From NCBI GenBank assembly GCA_005881175.1, contig VBEN01000113.1, forward strand, positions 1 through 37,859: DNA of 37,859 nt. The letters are read 5' to 3'. Positions 8,345 to 17,376 of the stretch are shown piece by piece. A program made the position numbers and the translations under genes. The notes below the pieces were generated by a model that saw only the letters and a program-made list of their open reading frames with translations, was not told the origin of the DNA and did not search any database. Source of the stretch: Chloroflexota bacterium (lineage in GTDB: Bacteria > Chloroflexota > Dormibacteria > CF-121). The stretch's first letter is position 1. The number at the start of each line of letters is the position of its first letter.

Positions 8345-8974
8345 GTGAGCGCGCCTGGGACGCTCCACCGCACAACCGTCGTCCAGAGCTGGGCGTGGAT
8401 GCGGCTGGACATTCTGATTCGGCTGATTCCGCTGGCGGTTGCACCGCTGGTCTTCAGCTGGTTCACCGGCACGCCGCTGGCGAGCTTCGGGCTGAGCCTT
8501 CGGCATCCGCTTCGCGACGTGCTGATTTCGGTCCCCCTGGGGCTCACCGGCTTTGCCATCGCCGCCGCCTTTGCCAACTACCTCGCGCGGCGCAGCGGGC
8601 GCTGGTTCGTCCCCACCACGCCGGACCTGATCGTGCAAAGTGTCTACTACCTGGCGCTCAACGCCCCGATCGAAGAGTGGTTCTTTCGCGGCTTTTTGCA
8701 GGGCACGCTGAGCCGCTGGTGGCACGCGCCGGCGATCGCCGTGATCATGGCCACCGCGATCTTCGGCGCCTATCACTTCCTCGACCGCTGGGGCTGGCGT
8801 CCGGTCGTGGGCGCGACGGCGGCCGGCCTCGGTCTGGGCCTGATCTACCTCTGGCAGCCCTCTCCCCCATCGCTGCTCGCCCCCACCCTGGTCCACGCCG
8901 CCATCACCGGTGGCTTTCTGAGCCTGGGCCCTTACGTTCTATATCGCTGGCGGCGTCGGGAAAACCTCGGTTAG
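8345..8974 (+). CDS. CPBP family intramembrane glutamic endopeptidase
   Basis: Motif 1 EEWFFRGFLQG, motif 2 FGAYHFLD, C-terminal HAAIT in TM helices. Start uncertain. Confidence 0.82.
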   Translation: MSAPGTLHRTTVVQSWAWMRLDILIRLIPLAVAPLVFSWFTGTPLASFGLSLRHPLRDVLISVPLGLTGFAIAAAFANYLARRSGRWFVPTTPDLIVQSVYYLALNAPIEEWFFRGFLQGTLSRWWHAPAIAVIMATAIFGAYHFLDRWGWRPVVGATAAGLGLGLIYLWQPSPPSLLAPTLVHAAITGGFLSLGPYVLYRWRRRENLG

Positions 8975-9996
8975 CCCTCTTCCGGCTGGCCGAGCCACTC
9001 CCGCTGCTTGTAGCCCCAATGATGGCGCGCGTAGATGCGGCGCAGCGTGCCTGAGCGGCTGCGCGTAACAAGCGATTCGGTTTCCGCCCAGTTCATGTGA
9101 TACTTCACGCCCTGCAGGACCTCCCCATCGGTGACGCCGGTGGCAGCGAAGAAGACATCGTCGCTGCGGACCAGGTCATCGATGCCGAGCACCCGATCGA
9201 AGTCGGCGCCGGAAGCCTCCGCCTTTTCCTTTTCTTCAGGGTTGCGGGCATAGAGCTTGCATTGAATCTCTCCACCGAGGCATTTGAGCGCCGCAGCCGC
9301 CAGCACCGCCTCGGGCGATCCCCCGATTCCGAGAAGCAGGTCGAGTCCGCTGCCCTCGATGGCCGTCATCATGGCGCCGGCCACATCACCGTCGCTGATG
9401 AGCTTGATGCGTGCCCCGGTTTCGCGGACCTCCTTGATCAGGTCCTCGTGTCGAGGCCGGTCGAGGATGACGACAGTCAGGTTGCTCACCCGCATCCGCT
9501 TGGCCCGGGCGACCCGCTGGAGGTTGGCGGCGAGGGGATCCTCGATGTTCAGCGTGCCGGCCGCGTCGGAGCCGGTCGCAATCTTATGCATGTAGGCGAC
9601 GTGCTTGGCGTCGTAGAGGGATCCCCGCCCGGCTGCCATGGCGACGACCGAGATCGCGTTCGGAAGTCCTTTCGACAGCAAGGTGGTGCCGTCGATCGGG
9701 TCGACGGCGACGTCGACCTGGGGAGGATCGCCGCTCCCGATCTTTTCGCCGATGTAAAGCATGGGGGCCTCGTCCTTCTCGCCCTCGCCGATGACGACCA
9801 CACCGTCCATTGGGATCCTGCCAAGCGCCCGCCGCATGGCATCAACGGCGGCACCATCGGCCGTGTTCTTATCGCCACGACCCATCCAGCGAGCGCTGGC
9901 GAGCGCGCCAGCCTCGGTGACCCGTACCAGTTCGAGGGCCAGGTTGCGACTGATCTCCGCCGACACGTTTTCTGTCGCTTGAAGTGGTTGAGCCAT
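8971..9996 (-). CDS. glpX: Class II fructose-1,6-bisphosphatase
   Basis: NLALELVRVTEAGALASARWMGRGDKNTADGAAVDAMR, VIGEGEKDEAPMLYIGE, DVAVDPIDGTTLLSKG, GIGGSPEAVLAAAALKCLGGEIQ. Confidence 0.95.
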   Translation of the reverse strand: MAQPLQATENVSAEISRNLALELVRVTEAGALASARWMGRGDKNTADGAAVDAMRRALGRIPMDGVVVIGEGEKDEAPMLYIGEKIGSGDPPQVDVAVDPIDGTTLLSKGLPNAISVVAMAAGRGSLYDAKHVAYMHKIATGSDAAGTLNIEDPLAANLQRVARAKRMRVSNLTVVILDRPRHEDLIKEVRETGARIKLISDGDVAGAMMTAIEGSGLDLLLGIGGSPEAVLAAAALKCLGGEIQCKLYARNPEEKEKAEASGADFDRVLGIDDLVRSDDVFFAATGVTDGEVLQGVKYHMNWAETESLVTRSRSGTLRRIYARHHWGYKQREWLGQPEEG

Positions 9997-10070
9997 CAGA
10001 TACGCTTGCGGTGTTCCGGCATCGGCACCCGCACCTAACTTTAGCGGGCCGCCCACCGGATGGGAGAAAG

Positions 10071-10808
10071 GTGGAGACGACCAGCCAGCCGCCGGTCAAG
10101 CCTCCGTCCTGGCCACGTGCCCGGACCGTCCGCGGCGCCCGGGCCATCTTGCAGACCTTCATCATCTTCCCGTTGATGGGCGCCTTCTCGCCGCTGACCG
10201 TGATCGACCGGTATCGGGTCAAAGCGATCAAGGGAGGCGCCATCTTCGTTTCCAACCACAGCAGCGCCCTTGACGCCGTAGTGATGCTGCAGGCACTGCC
10301 GAGTCGCTTCCGTTTCCGGGCGTTTGTGGTGGCCGCAGCCGACTCCATCTTCAAGCGCAAGTGGGAAGCGATGCTGACCGAGCTGTTGATCAACACCTTC
10401 CCCATCCCGCGGTCGGGCGGCGCCCGGCCTGCGCTCGACCGCCTCAAGGAGCATCTCGGCCATGGCTGGTCGGTCGTGATCTTCCCCGAGGGAACGCTGT
10501 CGCGCACCGGCAACATCGGTACCTTCAAGAAAGGCGCCGCCATCCTGGCCATCGATGCCGGCGTGCCGATCGTACCGGCCTACGTCGATGGTCTCTATGA
10601 AGTCTTCCCGCGTTTTCGCCGGATTCCCCGCCGGCATGACGCCCGCATCACCTTCGGCGACCCGTTGACTCCGCAACCGGGTGAGGACTACGACATCTTC
10701 ATTGCCCGCGTCGAGCAAGCGGTCCGGATCCTGGCCGGGCCAAAGGGCCTGCTTCGCGACACGGCAGCGCCAGCCGGCTCCGCCGAAGGCTCGAACTACT
10801 GGTATTAG
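10071..10808 (+). CDS. 1-acyl-sn-glycerol-3-phosphate acyltransferase (PlsC-like)
   Basis: VSNHSSALD (HX4D), IPRSGGARPALDRL, VIFPEGTLSRTG, VPIVPAYVDG. GTG start at 10071 preceded by GGGAGAAAG. Confidence 0.88.
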   Translation: METTSQPPVKPPSWPRARTVRGARAILQTFIIFPLMGAFSPLTVIDRYRVKAIKGGAIFVSNHSSALDAVVMLQALPSRFRFRAFVVAAADSIFKRKWEAMLTELLINTFPIPRSGGARPALDRLKEHLGHGWSVVIFPEGTLSRTGNIGTFKKGAAILAIDAGVPIVPAYVDGLYEVFPRFRRIPRRHDARITFGDPLTPQPGEDYDIFIARVEQAVRILAGPKGLLRDTAAPAGSAEGSNYWY

Positions 10809-10868
10809 GTTTCGGTCGATTCCGAATAGCATCGAGACCTCACATTCTGGTGGTATGTTTGTCGCGCC

Positions 10869-11498
10869 GTGGGTTCAACGGTGTTGCTGCGCGCAGGCCC
10901 GGTGGCGGGTATCTTGTTTGTCGTGCTGTCGATAGCGGGCCTGGTGATCCATGGCTATCCCGCCAACTCGCGGGACGCGGTCAGGAAGTGGATCGCGACC
11001 ACCGACCCGACCCGCTTCGCAATTGGAATCTGGCTCGAAGGCTTCGCTTTTATGCTCTTCCTGGTCTTCGCAGCCTGGCTCCTGCGAACGCACCGGCGGC
11101 CCGGTGTTCCTCGCTGGCCTGCCGACGTCGCCATGGGTTCGGCGGTGCTCGCTACTGGCTCGGCGCTCCTGATTAACGGGGTTTGGACGGCAGTCCTGGA
11201 TGCTGGCCGAGCCGGCGTGGAGAGCGGTCCGCTCTACGCGGTTCGCGTAGTGGCGCAGGACACGTTCAATGCGACCCTGTTCTTCTACGGCTTTTTCGCA
11301 CTCGGAGTCGCCGTTTTGACCAGTGTTGGCCACACGTTGCCACGCTGGCTGTCATGGTCCGCGGCCGCGGTAGGGATATTGATGCTGATCCCCTTGGCCG
11401 CTTCAGCCGCCATCCTGGCGTTTTACGTATGGATCCTGGCGGTGACCATCGTGGCCCTCCGACGGCGGCAGGAGCCCGACACCCAACCGGCGATCTAA
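10869..11498 (+). CDS. Multi-pass membrane protein of unknown function
   Basis: 209 aa with about six hydrophobic segments; no family motif recognised. Confidence 0.6.
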   Translation: MGSTVLLRAGPVAGILFVVLSIAGLVIHGYPANSRDAVRKWIATTDPTRFAIGIWLEGFAFMLFLVFAAWLLRTHRRPGVPRWPADVAMGSAVLATGSALLINGVWTAVLDAGRAGVESGPLYAVRVVAQDTFNATLFFYGFFALGVAVLTSVGHTLPRWLSWSAAAVGILMLIPLAASAAILAFYVWILAVTIVALRRRQEPDTQPAI

Positions 11499-11597
11499 CC
11501 GCCGCGCGGCCTTGGCCTAACTTAGAACCGAAACCCTTAGCGAATTCATACGGTTTCCTCACGTGGGTTTCAGAGCGACCGGTCAGGATGAATCCTC

Positions 11598-11705
11598 TTG
11601 GAGGACAATGGCGGGGCCGCCCTTCCCGCGCTGGCGGCGATCGGTATCATCGCGCTGTTCGTGGGCCTATCGATCGCGACCTATCTTCTGCTGAGCGCCC
11701 ACTAG
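11598..11705 (+). CDS. Possible 35-aa single-TM small protein
   Basis: TTG start: (M)EDNGGAALPALAAIGIIALFVGLSIATYLLLSAH*. Short and unsupported by homology. Confidence 0.25.
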   Translation: MEDNGGAALPALAAIGIIALFVGLSIATYLLLSAH

Positions 11706-12724
11706 GTTAGTTCTTTGATCGGCTTCAGGCCGCCGGCGAGGTAGGCGGCAATGACGGCGGGATGGATGTAGCCCTTCTTACACACCGCCGGAGTGTTGCC
11801 CAGCTCGTCGGCCACCCGCGCAATCGCGCGGACCAGTTGCTTCTTTGCGCCACGAGTGTTGGGCCGGGCGATCGTCTCGCGCAGGAACCGGGCCGCCAGG
11901 ATGGTGCCGGCCCAGGTGCGGAAGTCCTTCGCGGTGAAGTCCTCGCCGCTGATGTCGCGCAGGTAGGCATTGACGTCGGCGGAGTCGATGGGCCTGGCTT
12001 CTCCACGCTCGTCCAGAAACTGGAATAGCTCCTGCCCGGGGATTTCGAGGAATCGCTTGATGATTCGCGCCAGTCGCCGGTCCTGCAGGTCGACCCGATG
12101 GAGCTTGCCGCTTTTGCCACGAAAGCTGAAGTGGACGTCCGACCCGATCACCTCGACATGGCGGTTTCGCAGGGTGGTCAGTCCGAACGAGCCGTTCTCT
12201 TTTCGATACTCCTCGTTGCCGACGCGGATTCGCGTCTCCTCGAGGAGGCGGACGACCGCGGCCAGCACCTTCTCCAACGGCATCCCGGGCCGTTCCAGGT
12301 CGTGGTCCGTTTGCTCGCGGATCTTTGGCAGGGCGGCGGCGAAGGCCAGCATCCGGTCGTACTTGACCGCGTCGCGGACCTCGCGCCAGCGCGCGTGATA
12401 GCGATACTGCTTGCGCCCCCGAGCATCACGCCCGGTCGCCTGGAGATGGCCGCGCGGGTCGGGGCAGATCCAGACGTCGGTCCACGCCGGCGGGATGGCT
12501 AGGCCTTTGATTCGCCTGACCGTCTCCGAGTTACGGATCGCGCTTCCGTTGCTCGCGCTGTAGGTGAAGCCCTTTCCGGCCCGCTTGCGACGGAGCCCAG
12601 GGCTCAGATCCGAGACATAGCGGAGGCCCGCCGCTCGCGCCGACTCGATCGGGTCGAGCAACTCCGCGGCATCCACCGAGGGCGACGGTTGCCAGGGCTG
12701 CTCAACGGCTAGCGCCATAGCCAT
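11702..12724 (-). CDS. DNA topoisomerase IB
   Basis: GFTYSASNGSAIRNSETVRRIKGLAIPPAWTDVWICPDPRGHLQATGRDARGRKQYRYHARW, RVGNEEYRKENGSFGLTTLRNRHV, FTAKDFRTWAGTILAA, C-terminal GYIHPAVIAAYL. Confidence 0.92.
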   Translation of the reverse strand: MAMALAVEQPWQPSPSVDAAELLDPIESARAAGLRYVSDLSPGLRRKRAGKGFTYSASNGSAIRNSETVRRIKGLAIPPAWTDVWICPDPRGHLQATGRDARGRKQYRYHARWREVRDAVKYDRMLAFAAALPKIREQTDHDLERPGMPLEKVLAAVVRLLEETRIRVGNEEYRKENGSFGLTTLRNRHVEVIGSDVHFSFRGKSGKLHRVDLQDRRLARIIKRFLEIPGQELFQFLDERGEARPIDSADVNAYLRDISGEDFTAKDFRTWAGTILAARFLRETIARPNTRGAKKQLVRAIARVADELGNTPAVCKKGYIHPAVIAAYLAGGLKPIKELT

Positions 12725-12783
12725 TCCTGTTCATATTCGACCCATGAGATATGATATCGTTACTATAAGCTGTTTGGAAGCCC

Positions 12784-12957
12784 GTCAGCGGGCTGCTCGG
12801 CTGGTCGTTCCAGGTGGGCGGGTCCCTGATCTTCCTGCTCCTGGTCCTGGCCATCGCCGGGGTGATCTATAACCTCGTGGCCGGCGGCATGTACGGCGGG
12901 ACGCGCCACCACCATCACACCACCGACGTCACCGAGGTCGAGCACCACGACGTCTGA
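12784..12957 (+). CDS. Small membrane protein with His/acidic tail; N-terminus unresolved
   Basis: Frame VSGLLGWSFQVGGSLIFLLLVLAIAGVIYNLVAGGMYGGTRHHHHTTDVTEVEHHDV*, followed by a strong terminator. No usable start in frame; possible single-base indel in GAAGCCCGTCAGC. Confidence 0.4.
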   Translation, partial: VSGLLGWSFQVGGSLIFLLLVLAIAGVIYNLVAGGMYGGTRHHHHTTDVTEVEHHDV

Positions 12958-12973
12958 GCGAGACATTTGAAGG

Positions 12974-13001
12974 AAAAGCGGCCCGTCCGGCCGCTTTTTT
13001 T
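12974..13001 (+). terminator. Intrinsic terminator
   Basis: AAAAGCGGCC-CGTCC-GGCCGCTTTT continuing into a seven-T run (12995-13001). Confidence 0.88.
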
Positions 13002-13071
13002 GTTGCCCATAGCCGTCTACAATTTGCCCCAACCGGCCGCTGCGATCACGTGCCCGATCAGGAGGTGGGGA

Positions 13072-13230
13072 ATGGACGACAGCGAGTTCCTGAAGCTGCT
13101 GACCCACATCCATGATGAGATGCTGGAAGTGGTCAAGGAACAACACCCGTCGCATGAGCAGTTCGCTGCCTGGCTGCTCGGCCAGATCGAGGGTCGCCTC
13201 CGAATGCGTATCGGCACGGTCAAAACGTGA
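13072..13230 (+). CDS. Small hypothetical protein (52 aa)
   Basis: MDDSEFLKLLTHIHDEMLEVVKEQHPSHEQFAAWLLGQIEGRLRMRIGTVKT*, preceded by AGGAGGTGGGGA Shine-Dalgarno. Confidence 0.6.
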   Translation: MDDSEFLKLLTHIHDEMLEVVKEQHPSHEQFAAWLLGQIEGRLRMRIGTVKT

Positions 13231-13279
13231 GGTCGGCGCGGACTGGACGGGTTCGTCCCGACGTAACGCTCCAGGCATC

Positions 13280-14560
13280 GTGGCCTTAACGCCCCAACCC
13301 TCAGGCGAAGGGGCTGCTGAGACCTGGACCCTCAAGCAGATCACGCATGACATCCCGCTCACTGGGCCAGCGCGCGAGGTGGTGGAGCTTGGACAGCGGC
13401 TTGCCACCATGCGCGGCGCATCGCGGACCGATCCGGTTCACCTCCTGGAGGCGATGGTGTTGTTACCCAAGAACGCCGGCCACCGGGCGCTGACCGCGCT
13501 CAACGTCAACACCGGCGCGCTGCGTCAATGGCCCGAGCTGGATCCCGCATTGCCCGCCGCCCCGGCCCCGATCGGCCCCACGACGCGATACCTTCTCAAT
13601 AACGCGCATCGCGAGGCCGAGCAAATGGGCCACTACCAGGTTGACCCCGCCCACCTGCTCTTAGCCCTGCTCTACAGGGATTCGGCGCAGACGGCCGACC
13701 GGCTGGAAGCCGCGGGGCTCTCGATCTATGCCATCCGCCAGTATCTGACCGCTCCAGAGTCGGCTCCAAAGGCTGCCCGCCGGCCACCCCTGCCTTCACT
13801 CACCGGTGCCCGTCGTGTCAGCCCAGTCTTCGCGATCCCGGTCGGCGCCGCCATCGTCGGCGGCGTAGGTCTCTGGTCCGGGGTGGCCCCGGGGCTGACG
13901 CTGCTGTTCAGCGTGCTGCTCGTGATTGGCGGCTGGATCACGTCGCTCTGCATCCACGAGTTCGGACACGCGCTCATCGCGTACATCGGCGGGGATCGTT
14001 CGGTCGCCGCTGCCGGCTACCTGTCGCTCAACCCGCTGAAGTACACACATCCCGTATTGAGCATCGCCCTGCCAATCGTCTTTCTCCTCATCGGCGGCAT
14101 CGGCCTGCCCGGCGGCGCCGTCTACCTGAACGAGCGCGCGATCCGAAGCGATCGATGGCGCAGCTTCGCCTCGGCGGCTGGTCCTGTCGGCAATCTGCTC
14201 TTCGCGATTTTGCTCGGCTGGCCCTTCCTTGTTTTCCAGGGCCAACCACCTTTCGGCGATATCCACTTCTGGGCTGCGCTGGCCTTCCTCGTGTTCTTGC
14301 AGTTCACCGCCCTGGTCCTGAACCTGATCCCCATCCCGCCCTTCGACGGGTTCGGCATCATCTCGCCCTGGCTCTCGGTTGAGCTGCGGGTGCTCGCCAG
14401 CCGCCTCGGCATGCTTCCCCTGCTGCTGCTGTTCTATCTCCTCTGGCAGGGCGGACCGGTCAGCGCAACCTTCTGGAACTTCGTGTCGAGCCTGAGCAAC
14501 TTGTTGAACGTGCCGGAGTACCTCGTCTACCTCGGCCAGCAGCAGTTCCCACACTTGTAG
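13280..14560 (+). CDS. Clp_N-like domain fused to M50 / site-2 metalloprotease
   Basis: N-terminal repeats with Clp_N-like features (ASRTDPVHLLEAMVLLPKNAG..ALTALNVN; TRYLLNNAHREAEQMGHYQVDPAHLLLALLYRDSAQTADRLEAAGL), then TM helices with CIHEFGHALIAYIGG (HExxH) and NLIPIPPFDGFGI (NxxPxxxxDG). Start tentative. Confidence 0.85.
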   Translation: MALTPQPSGEGAAETWTLKQITHDIPLTGPAREVVELGQRLATMRGASRTDPVHLLEAMVLLPKNAGHRALTALNVNTGALRQWPELDPALPAAPAPIGPTTRYLLNNAHREAEQMGHYQVDPAHLLLALLYRDSAQTADRLEAAGLSIYAIRQYLTAPESAPKAARRPPLPSLTGARRVSPVFAIPVGAAIVGGVGLWSGVAPGLTLLFSVLLVIGGWITSLCIHEFGHALIAYIGGDRSVAAAGYLSLNPLKYTHPVLSIALPIVFLLIGGIGLPGGAVYLNERAIRSDRWRSFASAAGPVGNLLFAILLGWPFLVFQGQPPFGDIHFWAALAFLVFLQFTALVLNLIPIPPFDGFGIISPWLSVELRVLASRLGMLPLLLLFYLLWQGGPVSATFWNFVSSLSNLLNVPEYLVYLGQQQFPHL

Positions 14561-14572
14561 AGGCCCGCAGGG

Positions 14573-15829
14573 ATGATCGGCGAACACGCCGAAGGCCGGG
14601 TGATTCAGGCGCTTGATACCGGCGCGTGCATCCGCCTTGCCCAGGATCTAATCCGCGTCCCCTCGGTAACCGGTGACGAGCGCGTCGCCCAGGACCTGGT
14701 CGCTCTTGCGCTCGAGGAGGGCGGCCTCGAGGTGGATCAGTTCGAGGCCGATGTCTCCCTGCTGAAAGGGCATCCTCGCTTTCCCGGGATGGAAGTCGAG
14801 CGCACGGAGGCGGTCCTGGTCGCCGGCCTGCTCGGGGAAAAGGGTGAGCGGTCCCTTATTCTCAATGGCCACGTCGACGTTGTTCCCCCGGGCGACCGCC
14901 AGGCCTGGCACGCCTCACCCTGGTCGGCCCATATCCATGCCGGCCGACTCTATGGTCGTGGCGCTTGTGACATGAAGGCCGGCCTTGCGATTGCCATCAG
15001 CGCCGGAGCGGCCCTGAAGAAGAGCGGGCTTCCACTTCGCGGACGCCTGGTGGTGCAGAGCGTGGTGGGCGAAGAGGACGGCGGCATCGGCAGCTTCGCG
15101 ATGGCGCAGCGCGGCTACCGTGCCGACGCGGCCTTCGTGCTGGAGCCGACCCGGTTGCGGGTCATCCCCGCGCAAGCCGGCGCGCTGTCGTTTCGGCTGC
15201 GGATCAGGGGACGCTCCGCGCATGCCTCGGTGCGCTATGAGGGCATCAGCGCCATCGAGAAATTTGCGCTGGTCGAGGCGCGGCTCCGGCAGCTCGAGCG
15301 CTCCCTCAACCAGAACGTGCATCCGCTGTTCAGCCACTACCCGATTGCCTACGCCCTGAGCATTGGTCGGGTTCGCGCCGGCAGCTGGTCATCGACCGTG
15401 CCTGACGAGCTCGAGTGTGAGGGCCGCGTGGGTGTACCGGTCGGCATGACCTCGTCCGAGGTCCGAGGCTTATTCGCGGCCGCGCTCGCCGACGCCGCCC
15501 AGCGGGACTCATGGCTGGCCGATCATCCGCCGCGGGTCGAGTGGTATGGCGGTCAGTTCGATGCCGTCGAAGTCGATCCCGAGCAACCGGCGTTCCGGGC
15601 ACTCCGTGCGGCGCATACCGATGAATTCGGCGTCGCTCCGGAACTGGAGGGAGCGCCATACGGCTCGGACATGCGACTACTCGTGCACGAGGCGGAAACG
15701 CCGGCTATCCTCTACGGCCCCGGCGACATCCGGCAGGCGCATTCGACCGATGAGTGGATCGCGGTGGACGACATCATCCAGGCGGCCCGTGTCGTCACCG
15801 CGGCCGCAGCCCGATACCTGGCAGCCTGA
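14573..15829 (+). CDS. M20 family peptidase / ArgE-DapE-like deacylase
   Basis: LILNGHVDVVPPG, GRLYGRGACDMKAGLAIAI, VVGEEDGG, GRSAHASVRYEGISAIEK. Confidence 0.92.
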   Translation: MIGEHAEGRVIQALDTGACIRLAQDLIRVPSVTGDERVAQDLVALALEEGGLEVDQFEADVSLLKGHPRFPGMEVERTEAVLVAGLLGEKGERSLILNGHVDVVPPGDRQAWHASPWSAHIHAGRLYGRGACDMKAGLAIAISAGAALKKSGLPLRGRLVVQSVVGEEDGGIGSFAMAQRGYRADAAFVLEPTRLRVIPAQAGALSFRLRIRGRSAHASVRYEGISAIEKFALVEARLRQLERSLNQNVHPLFSHYPIAYALSIGRVRAGSWSSTVPDELECEGRVGVPVGMTSSEVRGLFAAALADAAQRDSWLADHPPRVEWYGGQFDAVEVDPEQPAFRALRAAHTDEFGVAPELEGAPYGSDMRLLVHEAETPAILYGPGDIRQAHSTDEWIAVDDIIQAARVVTAAAARYLAA

Positions 15830-17351
15830 CTGACGTTCCCGACGCCTGAAGGAGACCGCTCATCCAGGCTTCAGTTAGCGCGAACGCCACCTGCCGAGCG
15901 GCGCGTTCAGCCGAGTCGGTGTCGGCCCTGACCGCGCGGTGGGCCGCATCCAGCGCGGGACGCCGCTCCGGAGCGTCCAGCCGCTCGAGCTCCGCGGCGA
16001 GGCAGTCCAGCGTATCGGCCCGTCGCAGGACGCGCAGCCCGTCGAGCGCCAGGACGTTGGTCGTCCCTTCCCAGATGGGGAGCACCTGAGCGTCGCGCAG
16101 CAACCTGGGTAGGCCGGTGTCTTCCATGTAGCCCTGGCCGCCGAAGCACTCCAGCGCTTCCGACACGACGGCCACGGCCTGCTTCGCCGTGTACAGCTTG
16201 GTCAGCGCGATCCCCAGCCGGAACAGCGCCGCCTCGCCGCTGGTCGCCTCTTTGGTCTCGATCCGTCCCAACAGCTGCGCCATCCGCATCGTGAGGTAGA
16301 GGGCGCCATCGGCCTGTCCCGCGATCGTCTCCAGGACCTCCTGGTGCAGCGGGTGCTGATTGAGCTTCCGATCGAACGCCTCGCGCTGGGCCGCATACGC
16401 CGATGCCAGCATGCAGGCGCGTCGCATGGTGGCGGCGGCGGTGACGGCGTTGTGCAGGCGCGTGATGTTCAACATGGCGGTCATCTGGGCAAAGCCGCGC
16501 TCGGCCTCGCCCACCAGCTCGGCATACGCGCCGTCGAGCGTGACTTCGCCGGTGGCCATGGCTCGGGTGCCCAGTTTGTCCTTCAAGCGGTCGATCCGGT
16601 AGCTGTTCCGGCGACCGTCGGGGCGGTCACGCGGCACCAGGAACAGCGCGAGGCCTCGCGTGCCGGCGGGAGCGTGCTCCGGACGCGCCAGCGCGAGGGC
16701 CACCTCGCAGCCGATGTTCGAACAGAAGAACTTCTGGCCGAACAGGCGCCAGTGGTCGCCCTCGCGTTTGGCAACGACGGCGTTGCGCCCGACATCGGAC
16801 CCGCCCTGCCGCTCGGTCATCCACTGTCCGGAGGTCCATGCCATGGCAGGATCGCGGGAGATGAGATGGCGCAACACCTCGTTCGCTGCTCCCCCAGCGA
16901 CGTCGGCGAGCACCCGGGCGGCGCCGTCGGTCATGGCCACGGGACATAGATAGGTTGCGGTCGACGGTGCAAAGAGGTAACAGAGAGCCGCCTGCACCAG
17001 CCGCGCCTCCGCGCCGGCGCGAGCCAGCGTCTGCGTTTCGAAGGGGACGGCGACCAAACCGGTCTGCGCAGCAACCGCCGCCAGCTCGCGCCACGCCGGT
17101 GGATAGATCACCTCGTCGATGCGGTCGCCCCAGCCGTCAAAGGCCCGCAGGGCCGCCGGCTGTCGCTCGCAGGCATCGCCCCAGGCCGGGAGCTCATCGA
17201 CCGCCGCGCGACCCATTTCGATAAGCGCCGGCTCCGCCCAAGCGAGCGTCTGTGGCCGCAACCACGACTCGAGCACCGCGCGCAGCGTAGGATCGGCGCG
17301 CCAGCTGTTCTCGGGAAGAAGGCTGGGCATCGATCCGTCAACCCTGCCCAT
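15795..17351 (-). CDS. Acyl-CoA dehydrogenase family protein (AidB-like)
   Basis: GQWMTERQGGSDVGRN, RLKDKLGTRAMATGEVTLDGAYAELVG, HPLHQEVLETIAGQ, ECFGGQGYMEDTGLPRLLRDAQVLPIWEGTTNVLALD. Confidence 0.9.
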   Translation of the reverse strand: MGRVDGSMPSLLPENSWRADPTLRAVLESWLRPQTLAWAEPALIEMGRAAVDELPAWGDACERQPAALRAFDGWGDRIDEVIYPPAWRELAAVAAQTGLVAVPFETQTLARAGAEARLVQAALCYLFAPSTATYLCPVAMTDGAARVLADVAGGAANEVLRHLISRDPAMAWTSGQWMTERQGGSDVGRNAVVAKREGDHWRLFGQKFFCSNIGCEVALALARPEHAPAGTRGLALFLVPRDRPDGRRNSYRIDRLKDKLGTRAMATGEVTLDGAYAELVGEAERGFAQMTAMLNITRLHNAVTAAATMRRACMLASAYAAQREAFDRKLNQHPLHQEVLETIAGQADGALYLTMRMAQLLGRIETKEATSGEAALFRLGIALTKLYTAKQAVAVVSEALECFGGQGYMEDTGLPRLLRDAQVLPIWEGTTNVLALDGLRVLRRADTLDCLAAELERLDAPERRPALDAAHRAVRADTDSAERAARQVAFALTEAWMSGLLQASGTSVRLPGIGLRPR

Positions 17352-17376
17352 TCACGGCGAGGATACACTCGTCGAA

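Noticed and set aside
12901-12930. HHHH stretch as a vector-derived His tag
   Set aside because: Only four histidines inside an ordinary chromosomal ORF; no vector sequence nearby.
12763-13410. 215-aa minus-strand ORF across the small TM gene, terminator and 52-aa gene
   Set aside because: Overlaps a plus-strand intrinsic terminator and a small ORF with a strong Shine-Dalgarno; composition typical of antisense frames.
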